Shown here in pieces: positions 16,808 through 24,794 of a stretch of DNA of 64,000 bases (positions are counted from its first letter, which is position 1; the number at the start of each line of letters is the position of its first letter). The stretch comes from DATDPM01 sp041498815 (GTDB lineage Bacteria; Pseudomonadota; Alphaproteobacteria; DATDPM01). The notes beneath the pieces were generated by a model, which was not told the origin of the DNA, did no database searches, and saw only the letters and a list, made by a program, of their open reading frames with translations. The stretch covers positions 1-64,000 of the forward strand of contig JBGQJC010000008.1 in NCBI GenBank assembly GCA_041498815.1. Direction: 5' to 3'. The position numbers and the translations under genes were made by a program.

Positions 16808-18472
16808 ATGGGACGGAACAAGCATCGAATGCGGTCATCTCATTCCCCGAACGGCCAGATCGAGCGGCGGCTTGGCGCCGCCTTCGTCTTGACCATCGTC
16901 TTCATGGCGATCGAGGCCGTGGGCGGGTGGTTTGCCGGCTCGCTCGCGCTTATGGCCGATGCCGGTCACATGCTGACCGATGCCCTGGCCCTGGCCCTGG
17001 CCTTCGCCGGATTCTGGTTCGGGCGGCGCCCGCCCGACCAGCGTCGCTCCTACGGTTACCGGCGCTTCGAAGTTTTGGCGGCCTGGATCAACGGACTGCT
17101 GCTGTCCGGCATTGCCCTGCTGATCATGGGTGAGGCGGCGCTCCGCCTGTTGACCCCGGTCGCGGTCAAGGCCCTGCCCATGCTGAGCATCGCCACCGCC
17201 GGTCTTGGCGTTAATCTGGTCACCCTGTGGTGGCTGAAGCGCGAGCCCTCCGACCACATCAATCTGCGCGGCGCGATCTTTCACGTGGTCGGCGATGTTT
17301 TGGGCTCGGCCGCGGCGATGCTGGCCGCGATCGTGATTCTGGCGACCGGTTGGATGCCGATCGACCCGTTGCTGTCGCTCGTCATCGCTTTGCTGATCCT
17401 GCGCAGCGCCTTCGCGCTGGTGCGCGGCGCCACCCACATCCTGCTCGAAGGAACCCACGACGACATCGACCTCGAGCGCATGCGCGAGGACGTCGCCAAC
17501 AGCGTTCCAGAAATCACCGGGATACATCATATCCATGCTTGGTCGTTGACCTCGGGCCACCCGATGCTGACGCTCCACGTCCAGCTCGCCGAAGGGGCCG
17601 ACCGCGACACCGCCTTGCACGCGATCAAGGAGCGACTGGCCACGGCGTTTCACATTTCTCATTCCGTGGTGCAGCTCGAATGCGGCCTCTGCCCCGACGC
17701 CAAGACTTCACTCCGTAACCATGCGGGCGCGGCGATCCTGGTTGCGGCTGCCTTGCTGACGGGCTCTGCCGCAGCGGACGAGCGCCCCGTCACGGTGTTC
17801 GCGGCGGCGAGCCTGAACGGCGCATTGGACGCGGTATCAGTGGCCTATGCCGAAAGCGGAGGCGGCAAAGCGATCGCGTCCTATGCGGCATCGTCCGCGT
17901 TGGCCCGCCAGATCGAGAACGGCGCGCCGGCGGACATCTTCATTTCGGCGAATGAAGAATGGATGGACTATGTGCAAACGCGAGGGCTTGTCGAAACCGG
18001 CAGCCGCGCCGATCTGCTGCGCAACCGCTTGGTGCTGATCGCACCCTTGGGCAAACCGCTCGATATTGCGATCGGCCCCGGATTTCCCTTGGCCAAGGCG
18101 TTGGGCGACGGCAGGCTTGCCATCGGCGATCCCGCGGGCGTACCAGCCGGAATCTACGCCAAGGCGGCGCTTGAACATCTGGGCGTCTGGAACGAGGTGG
18201 CGGACAAGCTGGCGCCCATGGCCGACGTACGCGCGGCACTTACCCTGGTCGAGCGCGGCGAAGTTCCGGCCGGAATCGTCTATGCGACCGACGCAGCCGC
18301 CAGCCGCGGGGTGACCGTGGCCGGCATTTTTCCGGACGGCACGCATCCGCCGATTATCTATCCGGCGGCGCTTCTGCCGGGCGCGGGTGCTGCGGCCCGT
18401 GATTTCTACGGGTTCCTGCGCGGCCCCGCCGCGCGCGCAATTTTCGAGCGATTCGGATTCGAGGGTATGTGA
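16808..18472 (+). CDS. Fusion: CDF zinc exporter + molybdate-binding protein ModA
   Basis: One uninterrupted 554-codon frame encodes two proteins. Residues 1-298 are a cation diffusion facilitator of the ZitB/CzcD type: six helices, metal-site motifs HMLTD (His54, Asp58) and HVVGD (His159, Asp163), and the cytoplasmic domain ending ECGLCPD. Residues 299-323 read KTSLRN, then a hydrophobic AGAAILVAAALLTG, then SAAAD, which has the shape of a signal peptide with an Ala-x-Ala site. Residues 324-554 match a complete mature ModA (VTVFAAASLNGAL, SSALARQIENGAPADIFISAN). No stop and no in-frame ATG separates them; two in-frame GTG codons near 17665-17670 lack a ribosome-binding site. The topology is sensible: the CDF C-terminus is cytoplasmic, so the added segment would deliver ModA to the periplasm. 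ATG 16808 follows GGGGGCGC. modB and modC follow. Confidence 0.85.
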   Translation: MGRNKHRMRSSHSPNGQIERRLGAAFVLTIVFMAIEAVGGWFAGSLALMADAGHMLTDALALALAFAGFWFGRRPPDQRRSYGYRRFEVLAAWINGLLLSGIALLIMGEAALRLLTPVAVKALPMLSIATAGLGVNLVTLWWLKREPSDHINLRGAIFHVVGDVLGSAAAMLAAIVILATGWMPIDPLLSLVIALLILRSAFALVRGATHILLEGTHDDIDLERMREDVANSVPEITGIHHIHAWSLTSGHPMLTLHVQLAEGADRDTALHAIKERLATAFHISHSVVQLECGLCPDAKTSLRNHAGAAILVAAALLTGSAAADERPVTVFAAASLNGALDAVSVAYAESGGGKAIASYAASSALARQIENGAPADIFISANEEWMDYVQTRGLVETGSRADLLRNRLVLIAPLGKPLDIAIGPGFPLAKALGDGRLAIGDPAGVPAGIYAKAALEHLGVWNEVADKLAPMADVRAALTLVERGEVPAGIVYATDAAASRGVTVAGIFPDGTHPPIIYPAALLPGAGAAARDFYGFLRGPAARAIFERFGFEGM

Positions 18473-18476
18473 TCCC

Positions 18477-19181
18477 TTGTTTGCGCTGACACCCCTGGAG
18501 ACGGAGGCGCTGCGCCTTAGTCTTCGCGTCGGCATCTGGAGCGTGGCCGCGAGCCTCCCGCTCGGGATTATCGTTGCTTGGCTGCTGGCGCGCCGCGAGT
18601 TTCCCGGCAAGACCCTGGTCAACGGAATCGTCCATCTGCCGCTTGTCCTGCCGCCCGTTGTCGTGGGCTACGCCCTATTGGTTTTGTTCGGAAGGCACGG
18701 CGCGATCGGCGCCTGGCTTTACGATACTTTCGGGATCACGATCGCCTTCACCTGGCGGGGCGCCGCGATCGCCGCCGGAGTGATGGCGTTTCCCCTCATG
18801 GTGCGGGCGATCCGGCTTTCCATCGAATCGGTCGACCGCAAGCTTGAAGCCGCCGCGCGGACGCTGGGTGCCGGTCCGCTCGACGTGTTTGCGACCATTA
18901 CCCTGCCCTTGATCGTGCCCGGCATCATCACCGGCGTCATCCTGGCTTTTATCCGCGGCATCGGCGAATTCGGCGCGACCATCACCTTCGTCTCGAACAT
19001 TCCCGGCCAGACGCGGACCCTTCCGCTCGCCCTGTACAGCCTGACGCAAACGCCGGGCGGCGATGCGGGCGCGATCCGGCTGGCGCTGATCGCGGTGGCG
19101 TTGGCGATGGCGGCGCTGGTTGCGTCCGAAGTGATTGCCCGGCGTTTCAGCCGCCGCATTTCCGGCACGCCCCATGCTTGA
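18477..19181 (+). CDS. modB: Molybdate ABC transporter permease
   Basis: This 234-residue inner-membrane permease closely follows the ModB pattern: FPGKTLVNGIVHLPLVLPP, VVGYALLVLFGR, FPLMVRAIRLSIESVD, the EAA-loop LEAAARTLGAGPLDVFATITLPL and GEFGATITFVSNIPGQTRT. It forms the channel for MoO4(2-). The start is inferred as TTG 18477 because homology begins there (FALTPLETEALRLSLRV). It is preceded by GAGGG at 18461 and lies five bases after the fusion gene's stop. The 3' end overlaps modC by eight bases. Confidence 0.88.
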   Translation: MFALTPLETEALRLSLRVGIWSVAASLPLGIIVAWLLARREFPGKTLVNGIVHLPLVLPPVVVGYALLVLFGRHGAIGAWLYDTFGITIAFTWRGAAIAAGVMAFPLMVRAIRLSIESVDRKLEAAARTLGAGPLDVFATITLPLIVPGIITGVILAFIRGIGEFGATITFVSNIPGQTRTLPLALYSLTQTPGGDAGAIRLALIAVALAMAALVASEVIARRFSRRISGTPHA

Positions 19182-20283
19182 GATCGCGGCCAAGCGCGTG
19201 TTCGGAAATTTCGCGCTCGATGTCGCCTTCGCGGTCGAGCAAGGCGGCATCACGGCCTTGTTCGGCCGCTCGGGATCGGGCAAGACCTCCACCGTCAACC
19301 TGATCGCCGGCTTGGCCCGCCCCGATTGGGGTACGGTCCGCCTCGACGGCCGGATCCTGTTCGATTCCGCCGCCCGAATCAACATGCCGCCGGAGCGGCG
19401 GCGTATCGGCTATGTGTTCCAGGAAGGGCGCCTGTTTCCGCATTTGTCGGTCGCGGGAAATCTCGCCTACGGCATGCGGCGCGCAGCGTCGGCGGCCCGC
19501 GCCGTTTCCTTCGACCACGTGGTGGAGCTTTTGGGGCTCGGCGTTTTCTTGCGCCGGCACGTGGCCGGTCTTTCCGGGGGCGAGAAGCAGCGGGTCGCGA
19601 TCGGCCGCGCGCTTCTTTCCAGCCCGCGTCTGTTGCTGATGGACGAGCCCCTCGCCTCGCTCGACGCGCCGCGCAAGGCGGAGATCCTTCCCTTCATCGA
19701 ACGGTTGCGGGACGAGCTCAAGATCCCGGTCGTTTATGTCAGCCACGCCATGGAAGAGATCGTGCGTCTCGCCGATCGTGTGGTTTTGCTGTCCGACGGC
19801 CGCATCGCCGCCACCGGCACGCTCGACGACGTCATGGGCCGGCTCGATCTTCGCCCGCTCACGGGGCGCTACGAGGCGGGCGCGGTGATCACGGCAACCG
19901 TCACCGGCCATGACGAGGCCTTCGGCCTGACCCGACTTTCGTTCCCGGGCGGCGTGCTTCAGGTTCCGGGACTGACGGTGGAAACGGGGGGACAGTTGCG
20001 GCTGCGCATCCGCGCCCGCGACGTCGCGTTGTCCGTGCAACAGCCGGTGGAAATCAGCATTCTCAACGTTTTTCCGGGCGTCGTTGCCGAAATTGCAACG
20101 GACGGCGTTTTTGCCGACGTGATCGTCAACATGGGCACGCCGATCTGGGCGCGCATCACCGCGCGCTCGCTCCATGATTTGAAGCTTCGTCAGGGGTCCC
20201 GGGTCTTCGCCCTCATCAAGGCGGTCGCGATCGACGGGCACAGCCTGGGGCGCCGCGGCCGGCCGGCCGAACGCGACACCTAA
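19174..20283 (+). CDS. modC: Molybdate ABC transporter ATP-binding protein
   Basis: This 369-residue ATPase has Walker A FGRSGSGKTS, signature LSGGEKQR, Walker B LLLMDEPLASLD and H-loop SHAMEE. A C-terminal TOBE/MOP regulatory domain (about residues 290-360, ISILNVFPGVVAEI) binds molybdate in the family. It energises ModB. ATG 19174 is embedded in the end of modB, consistent with coupled translation. It is the last gene of the CDF-modA/modB/modC unit. Confidence 0.9.
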   Translation: MLEIAAKRVFGNFALDVAFAVEQGGITALFGRSGSGKTSTVNLIAGLARPDWGTVRLDGRILFDSAARINMPPERRRIGYVFQEGRLFPHLSVAGNLAYGMRRAASAARAVSFDHVVELLGLGVFLRRHVAGLSGGEKQRVAIGRALLSSPRLLLMDEPLASLDAPRKAEILPFIERLRDELKIPVVYVSHAMEEIVRLADRVVLLSDGRIAATGTLDDVMGRLDLRPLTGRYEAGAVITATVTGHDEAFGLTRLSFPGGVLQVPGLTVETGGQLRLRIRARDVALSVQQPVEISILNVFPGVVAEIATDGVFADVIVNMGTPIWARITARSLHDLKLRQGSRVFALIKAVAIDGHSLGRRGRPAERDT

Positions 20284-20431
20284 GCGTTCCAAGGGCTTGC
20301 GGTTTGTAACGTAACCGCCATCAAACTTTTGAACATCAACGGTTTGTGTTATTTATGCCTGGAATCGCCGGATCGAAGCCCTTAGGCCGGGCGGGGTAAC
20401 ACCAACGGCGAAAGCGACATTTACAGGGGAA

Positions 20432-20453
20432 CGGCCGCCGCCCGGGGCGGCCG
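20432..20453 (+). promoter_or_regulatory. GC-rich hairpin before the barrel gene
   Basis: CGGCCGCC (20432-20439) and GGCGGCCG (20446-20453) form a perfect 8-bp stem with loop GCCCGG. It ends just before the AAAGGGG that precedes the start at 20463. It may limit ribosome access or act as a UTR element; no T-run follows. Confidence 0.35.
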
Positions 20454-20462
20454 CAAAGGGGC

Positions 20463-21749
20463 ATGGCGGCATCAGGATCGCGGCGCACCGGGCCGAGTTG
20501 TTTTGCGGCAATGAGCAGGCTCGGCTTCGCCGCCGCCTTCATGGCCACGTTGCTTGCCGCCACCGATGCGCGCGCCGGCAAGGACTTCGGCCCGGTGTCA
20601 TATTTTCGCATGGCGCTCGGGCGCGAGCTGTTCGTCAGTCCCGGCGGTTCGCCCGGCCTCGAGCTTCAGAACCCTTCGGGGCAGCCGGACGTCGACCTGC
20701 TGTTCGGAGTCGATCTCAGCAAATACTGGGGACTCGAGTTCGCGGTCAATTACGTCAAGACCGATCTTCGGGCGACGGGCGACGGCAAGCTCGGCGATTT
20801 CTCGACCATCTCCGGAATCCTCCAGGCGCGCCTGCGCTATCCGATGCACAACGACCGTTTCGTTCCCTACGCCTTGTTCGGCGCGGGATACGGGTTCGGC
20901 GATTTCAGCGGACGCACGGATCCCATGACCTTTCCGATCGGCGGGCGCAGTTGGTCCAGCCAAGGCATTCTCGGCGGCGGCGCCGAATACTTCATCTACC
21001 GCAACCTCGCCTTCGGCCTCGAACTCCGGGACACCTTCCTGTTCCGCCCCGAATTGACCGTCAACGGGCAGCAGCAGGCGATCAATGCGGATTCGGTCGC
21101 ACTCACCGCCGGCCTGCGGGTCTATTTCGACAGCCCGCGCAGCGGCAAGCCGGGCGTGAACGCGCATCTGCCGCCGGCGGTGGATACCGCCAAGTTCCGT
21201 CCTTACATCATGGTGCGCGGCGGCCAGGCGCTGTTCACCGATACCAATGCGCTCAAATCCTCGAATATCGTGATCGACAGCACCTCGGGCCCGCTGTTGT
21301 CGGGCGGGTTCGGCGCGAACTTCAGCCGCTATTGGGGCGCCGAGTTTGCTTTTGAATACGCGCGCGCGCAAATACGAAACCCGACGAACAACGTAAAGAT
21401 CAGCGGTTATCCGGTGTGGACGATGCTGGGTTTTGCCCGGCTGCGCTACCCGACGGAACACGACAAGGTGGTGCCATATCTGAGCTTGGGCGCCGGCCTG
21501 GGCTGGGCCGAAAAAGGCGACCCCGACATCCCGGAAACCGTGTCCGGTTTCCACAGCCCGCAGCAGACCACTTTCGTCGGTGCCGCAGCCGTGGGCGTCG
21601 ATTACTTCGTCCAGGACGACGTGGCCCTGACGCTCGAGGCGCGCGACACCTTCAACTTTGCCACCGACGTGTCGCTGAACGGCGTGCCGCTCAAGCTCCA
21701 TCCGGATTTCGTCTCGTTTTCCGCCGGCATCCGCGTCTTTTTCCAGTAG
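20463..21749 (+). CDS. Outer-membrane beta-barrel protein with internal duplication
   Basis: This 428-residue protein has a signal peptide (cleavage after ATDARA, near residue 38) and two homologous halves. Half one (about 40-230) has LSKYWGLEFAVNYVKTDLR, ARLRYPMHNDRFVPYALFGAGYGF and LAFGLELRDTFLFRPEL. Half two (about 245-428) has FSRYWGAEFAFEYARAQIR, ARLRYPTEHDKVVPYLSLGAGLGW and VALTLEARDTFNFATDV. Each half has alternating strands and ends in an aromatic (VYF, VFFQ), as an eight-stranded OmpA/OmpW-size barrel would. Function is unknown. The start is ATG 20463, or ATG 20511, which would give a shorter signal peptide. Confidence 0.75.
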   Translation: MAASGSRRTGPSCFAAMSRLGFAAAFMATLLAATDARAGKDFGPVSYFRMALGRELFVSPGGSPGLELQNPSGQPDVDLLFGVDLSKYWGLEFAVNYVKTDLRATGDGKLGDFSTISGILQARLRYPMHNDRFVPYALFGAGYGFGDFSGRTDPMTFPIGGRSWSSQGILGGGAEYFIYRNLAFGLELRDTFLFRPELTVNGQQQAINADSVALTAGLRVYFDSPRSGKPGVNAHLPPAVDTAKFRPYIMVRGGQALFTDTNALKSSNIVIDSTSGPLLSGGFGANFSRYWGAEFAFEYARAQIRNPTNNVKISGYPVWTMLGFARLRYPTEHDKVVPYLSLGAGLGWAEKGDPDIPETVSGFHSPQQTTFVGAAAVGVDYFVQDDVALTLEARDTFNFATDVSLNGVPLKLHPDFVSFSAGIRVFFQ

Positions 21750-21756
21750 CGGACCC

Positions 21757-22155
21757 TTACATCCCGCTCTTGAGCATCGATGCCGCCTCTTGCGCGGCCG
21801 ACTTGGCCTCCGCCAGGCCGCTAGCCGCCAAACCGGTGTTCGCCCGCTCCAGCGCGTCTTGCAGGATCTTCTTCTTTCCGGTGTCGGCGGTATCGGGGAT
21901 CGCACCGTTGCCCATGCCGTTGCACGGGTTCATCGAATTGGCGTCGAACCCCGGCCCGTTCGGCCCCGCCAGGCAATTGGCGGTGTGATGGAGGTGGGCG
22001 CGCGCCGTGTCCAACACCGTCGCCGATGCCGCGTAGTTCGCGTGCTGGGCGGCAACCGCCACTTCCTTGGCCGCGTCGCCGGCCGATGCGGGCCCCGATG
22101 CAGCTAAAAAGACCGCCAACGCCGCAACGCAAAGCTGTCTGTCGAGCTTGTTCAC
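21757..22155 (-). CDS. Periplasmic protein of unknown function with HLHH and CxxxN motifs
   Basis: This 132-residue protein starts at GTG 22155, behind a strong GGGAGG eight bases upstream. It has a signal peptide (LCVAALAVFLAASGPASA). The mature part is helical and carries ARAHLHHTANCLAGPNGPG, FDANSMNPCNGMGNGAIPD and an Ala-rich C-terminal helix. Three consecutive-helix histidines plus two cysteines suggest a metal or heme site, but that is inference. I do not recognise a named family. It is convergent with the beta-barrel gene, seven bases apart. Confidence 0.6.
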   Translation of the reverse strand: MNKLDRQLCVAALAVFLAASGPASAGDAAKEVAVAAQHANYAASATVLDTARAHLHHTANCLAGPNGPGFDANSMNPCNGMGNGAIPDTADTGKKKILQDALERANTGLAASGLAEAKSAAQEAASMLKSGM

Positions 22156-22412
22156 GATTGCGCCTCCCGAGTTGAATCGCCGGAACCCGTTCTCAGCGCG
22201 GCGTTCCGCCTTTGAGATGTGGGGCCTGGACCGCGTTGCGTGCAAGTGCATTCTTCCGCTGGGTGCGCGGCGCCAATATCCCAAGTCAGTCAATGTTGAG
22301 TCGCTTGGGCGACAGATGTCCGGGAAAGACGATTTGCTTCGGCCGCGCAATCCCCTAGAATTTGCGGCCGCGGCCGTTGCAGCCAACAAACGCCGCCAGA
22401 GGAGTTCCCGGG

Positions 22413-22982
22413 ATGTCCACCGAGATGCTTGTCGTGCTTGGCATCATCGCCGTCGCCGCGTTCATCGTCATCGCCGTTTACAACGGCTTGGTGTCCGGCC
22501 GCCAGGAAGTGCGCAATGCCTGGGCGCAGATCGACGTCCAGCTCAAGCGACGCCACGATCTTATTCCCAATCTCATCAATGCGGTCAAGGACGCCATGCA
22601 AGTCGAGAAGGCGCAGATCACGGCGGTGGTCGAGGCGCGCAATAAGGCGCTCGGGGCGCGCACGCCGGACGAGGCGATGAAGGCGGAAAACAATCTGAGC
22701 GGGGCGCTGCGGGGCCTGCTTGCGCTGGTCGAATCCTATCCCCAGTTCCGCTCGCAGCAGAACGTCTCCGGCTTGATGGAAGAGCTGGCGACGACGGAAA
22801 ACAAGATTGCGTTCGCGCGGCAGCATTACAACGATGCGGTCCAGGCGCAAAACACCCGCGTTGCCGCGTTTCCGGGCATTCTGTTCGCCCGCAGATTCGG
22901 CTTCGGCTCCGAGACGCTGTTCCAGGTTCCCGAGGGCGAGCGCGCCGCCGTCGAAGCCGTGCCCGAGGTCCGCCTTTCGTAA
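22413..22982 (+). CDS. lemA: LemA family protein
   Basis: This 189-residue protein has one N-terminal membrane helix (MLVVLGIIAVAAFIVIAVYNGLV) followed by the LemA helical bundle: VRNAWAQIDVQLKRRHDLIPNLI, an AENNLSGALRGLLALVESYP segment, and FARQHYNDAVQAQNTRVAAFPG. LemA proteins are membrane-associated and their role is unclear, but they are often linked to M48 proteases, as here: the next gene begins six bases after this stop. ATG 22413 follows GAGGAG. Confidence 0.9.
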   Translation: MSTEMLVVLGIIAVAAFIVIAVYNGLVSGRQEVRNAWAQIDVQLKRRHDLIPNLINAVKDAMQVEKAQITAVVEARNKALGARTPDEAMKAENNLSGALRGLLALVESYPQFRSQQNVSGLMEELATTENKIAFARQHYNDAVQAQNTRVAAFPGILFARRFGFGSETLFQVPEGERAAVEAVPEVRLS

Positions 22983-22987
22983 GGCCG

Positions 22988-24079
22988 ATGACCGCTTCGG
23001 CTCTTTACAACACGGATTTCGCGGGCGCGATCGCGCGCAACAAGCGCAACACGCTGCTGCTCTTTGCCGTGCTGATCATGATCGGCGCCGCGGCCGGCTA
23101 CGTGCTCGGCTGGGGCATGGCCGTCATCGGCGAGATTTCGCGCCTGCCGCCCGAAGCGGTGGAAAGGCTGACGGCAGGCGCGGTGCTTCTCGATCTCATC
23201 GGGCCGCCGCGGCCGGGCGCCCTGACCGGCGCCGCCATCGTCGCCGGCGGAGGATTTATTTGGGGTCTCATCACGCTTTTTGCGGGCGCCAGGATTCTCG
23301 CGGCCTTTGCCGGGGCCCGGCCCGCCAATCCGGACAATCCCGCCGAAAAGCGATTCATCGACGTCGTCGAGGAAATGGCGCTGGCCGCCGGCGTGCCGCC
23401 GCCCCGCTCCATGGTCATCGAGACGCCGGCGCTCAATGCTTTCGCCACCGGATTTTCCCCGGACAGCGCGATGATCACGGCGACCACCGGACTCATCGAG
23501 GCTTGCCCGCGCGAGGAGTTGCAAGGCGTCGTCGGCCATGAAATGGGGCACGTCGCCGATTACGACGTGCGGTACACGACGGTGGTGGCGGCGATGGCGG
23601 GAATCATCGTGCTGGTGGCGCACGGGCTGCGCAACATGGCCCGCTGGTCTCTTTACGGCGGCCGCTCGCGGTCGCGCGAGGGCGGCAAAGGCGGCGGATT
23701 GATTCTGCTGGTGATGCTGGTCGTTCTTGCCGTCGTCGGCATCTTGGCGCCGCTTGCCGCCCGCCTCGTGCAGATGGCGATCTCGCGTCAGCGGGAATAT
23801 CTGGCGGATGCGAGCTCCGCCAAGCTCACCCGCAACCCGATCGGGCTGATCCGCGCGCTCGAGCGCCTCGGGCGCGGCGATACGGCGATCGCGCACGACG
23901 ATTCGCCGGTTGCGGCGCTCTGCATTGCCGAAGGCGAAGGCGCGGCCTTGAGCGGCATTTTTTCAACCCATCCGCCGATGGCCGACCGCATCGCGCGGCT
24001 GCGGAATCTGGGCGGCGACGTCGCCCAACCGGCCGACCGTCATCGACAACTCGCGGCTGGCGACCCCGGCAGGAATTGA
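22988..24079 (+). CDS. M48 family membrane metalloprotease (HtpX-like)
   Basis: This 363-residue zinc protease has membrane helices at about 21-48 and 80-108 and, after the active site, 198-213 and 237-262. The catalytic motif is H184-E-M-G-H188 in VVGHEMGHVADYD, with the third zinc ligand Glu270 in SRQREYLADA. In the family it degrades misfolded membrane proteins. It is co-transcribed with lemA. Its last seven codons lie over the 3' part of the convergent tRNA-Arg gene, so its C-terminus is encoded by the tRNA antisense strand. Confidence 0.88.
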   Translation: MTASALYNTDFAGAIARNKRNTLLLFAVLIMIGAAAGYVLGWGMAVIGEISRLPPEAVERLTAGAVLLDLIGPPRPGALTGAAIVAGGGFIWGLITLFAGARILAAFAGARPANPDNPAEKRFIDVVEEMALAAGVPPPRSMVIETPALNAFATGFSPDSAMITATTGLIEACPREELQGVVGHEMGHVADYDVRYTTVVAAMAGIIVLVAHGLRNMARWSLYGGRSRSREGGKGGGLILLVMLVVLAVVGILAPLAARLVQMAISRQREYLADASSAKLTRNPIGLIRALERLGRGDTAIAHDDSPVAALCIAEGEGAALSGIFSTHPPMADRIARLRNLGGDVAQPADRHRQLAAGDPGRN

Positions 24080-24134
24080 ACCTGCGACCTAGTGCTTAGA
24101 AGGCACTCGCTCTATCCGACTGAGCTACGGGGTC
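24058..24134 (-). tRNA. tRNA-Arg (anticodon UCU)
   Basis: Seventy-seven bases with encoded CCA. Acceptor GACCCCG/CGGGGTC, anticodon stem AGTGC/GCACT with loop CTTCTAA (anticodon TCT), and a T-loop TTCAATT. It reads AGA. The last 22 bases of the M48 protease gene overlap its 3' end on the opposite strand. Confidence 0.95.
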
Positions 24135-24166
24135 GTGCCCTTGCCGACAAATATGTTGGCGCAGCC

Positions 24167-24727
24167 TTAGACGGCGATCTTATCCGCGGCTCCGTCCAGC
24201 GCCATGAGATAGGCCTCGAGCGGGAGACTTGGGCTGCGATCCCGGACGAGCTTGGCGAATGAACGCAAGGTCGCGGCATGGGCGGCCGTTTCGTCGCCGG
24301 GCGCGGCGACGGCGGCTTCGCCCAGCGCCAGCTTGTAAGCGCCGCAATCGCGATGATCGATCACGATGAGTTCGTGAACCTTGTGCAATTTGATCGCGAT
24401 GTCGAGGTGCTCCCAAAAGACGTCGTGCCATGACTCGAACTTGTCGCTGACGACGCCCAGCGACGCGCCGGCTAATACGACCTGATCGTATTTCCCTTCC
24501 AGTCCCTTTGTTTTCATGAAGGCGGCCATGTGATCGATGACCCGGTAGTCCATGCAACTGAGCAGGATCGCCTCCGCTTCGCCGCCGAACGCGAGCCTCG
24601 GCGCCCAACAGACGAACAGACCGACGCCGGCGGCAAGCGTCGCCAGCTTCACGAAGCCGCGGCGGTCGAGTGCTAAAGCCTCGCCGCGCGCCGGGGCCGC
24701 GCCAAGAATGTCATGGCAGGATTGCAT
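24167..24727 (-). CDS. Tat-exported beta-carbonic-anhydrase-like protein
   Basis: This 186-residue protein starts at ATG 24727, behind GGAG. The N-terminus has a twin-arginine signal (DRRGFVKLATLAAGVGLFV), predicting export of a folded metalloprotein. The mature domain has the beta-CA zinc motif CMDYR (Cys, Asp, Arg) and the second motif HRDCG (His-x2-Cys). That gives all zinc ligands of a type I/II site, but in a short, divergent domain. Interconversion of CO2 and bicarbonate is expected from the family but not certain; many such short proteins are uncharacterised. A gamma-class CA lies at 43786. Confidence 0.72.
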   Translation of the reverse strand: MQSCHDILGAAPARGEALALDRRGFVKLATLAAGVGLFVCWAPRLAFGGEAEAILLSCMDYRVIDHMAAFMKTKGLEGKYDQVVLAGASLGVVSDKFESWHDVFWEHLDIAIKLHKVHELIVIDHRDCGAYKLALGEAAVAAPGDETAAHAATLRSFAKLVRDRSPSLPLEAYLMALDGAADKIAV

Positions 24728-24794
24728 CGGTATCTCCGGAAAATTACCCGTTCGCACGGTCCCGGCGGTTCGCAAACCGTGACGCGACCGGCGG

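Noticed and set aside
17716..17723. TAA followed by ATG (TAACCATG) at the CDF/ModA junction, looking like a separate stop and start
   Set aside because: Neither codon is in the frame of the flanking proteins, and they are in different frames from each other. Two compensating indels would be needed, so as given the frame is a true fusion.
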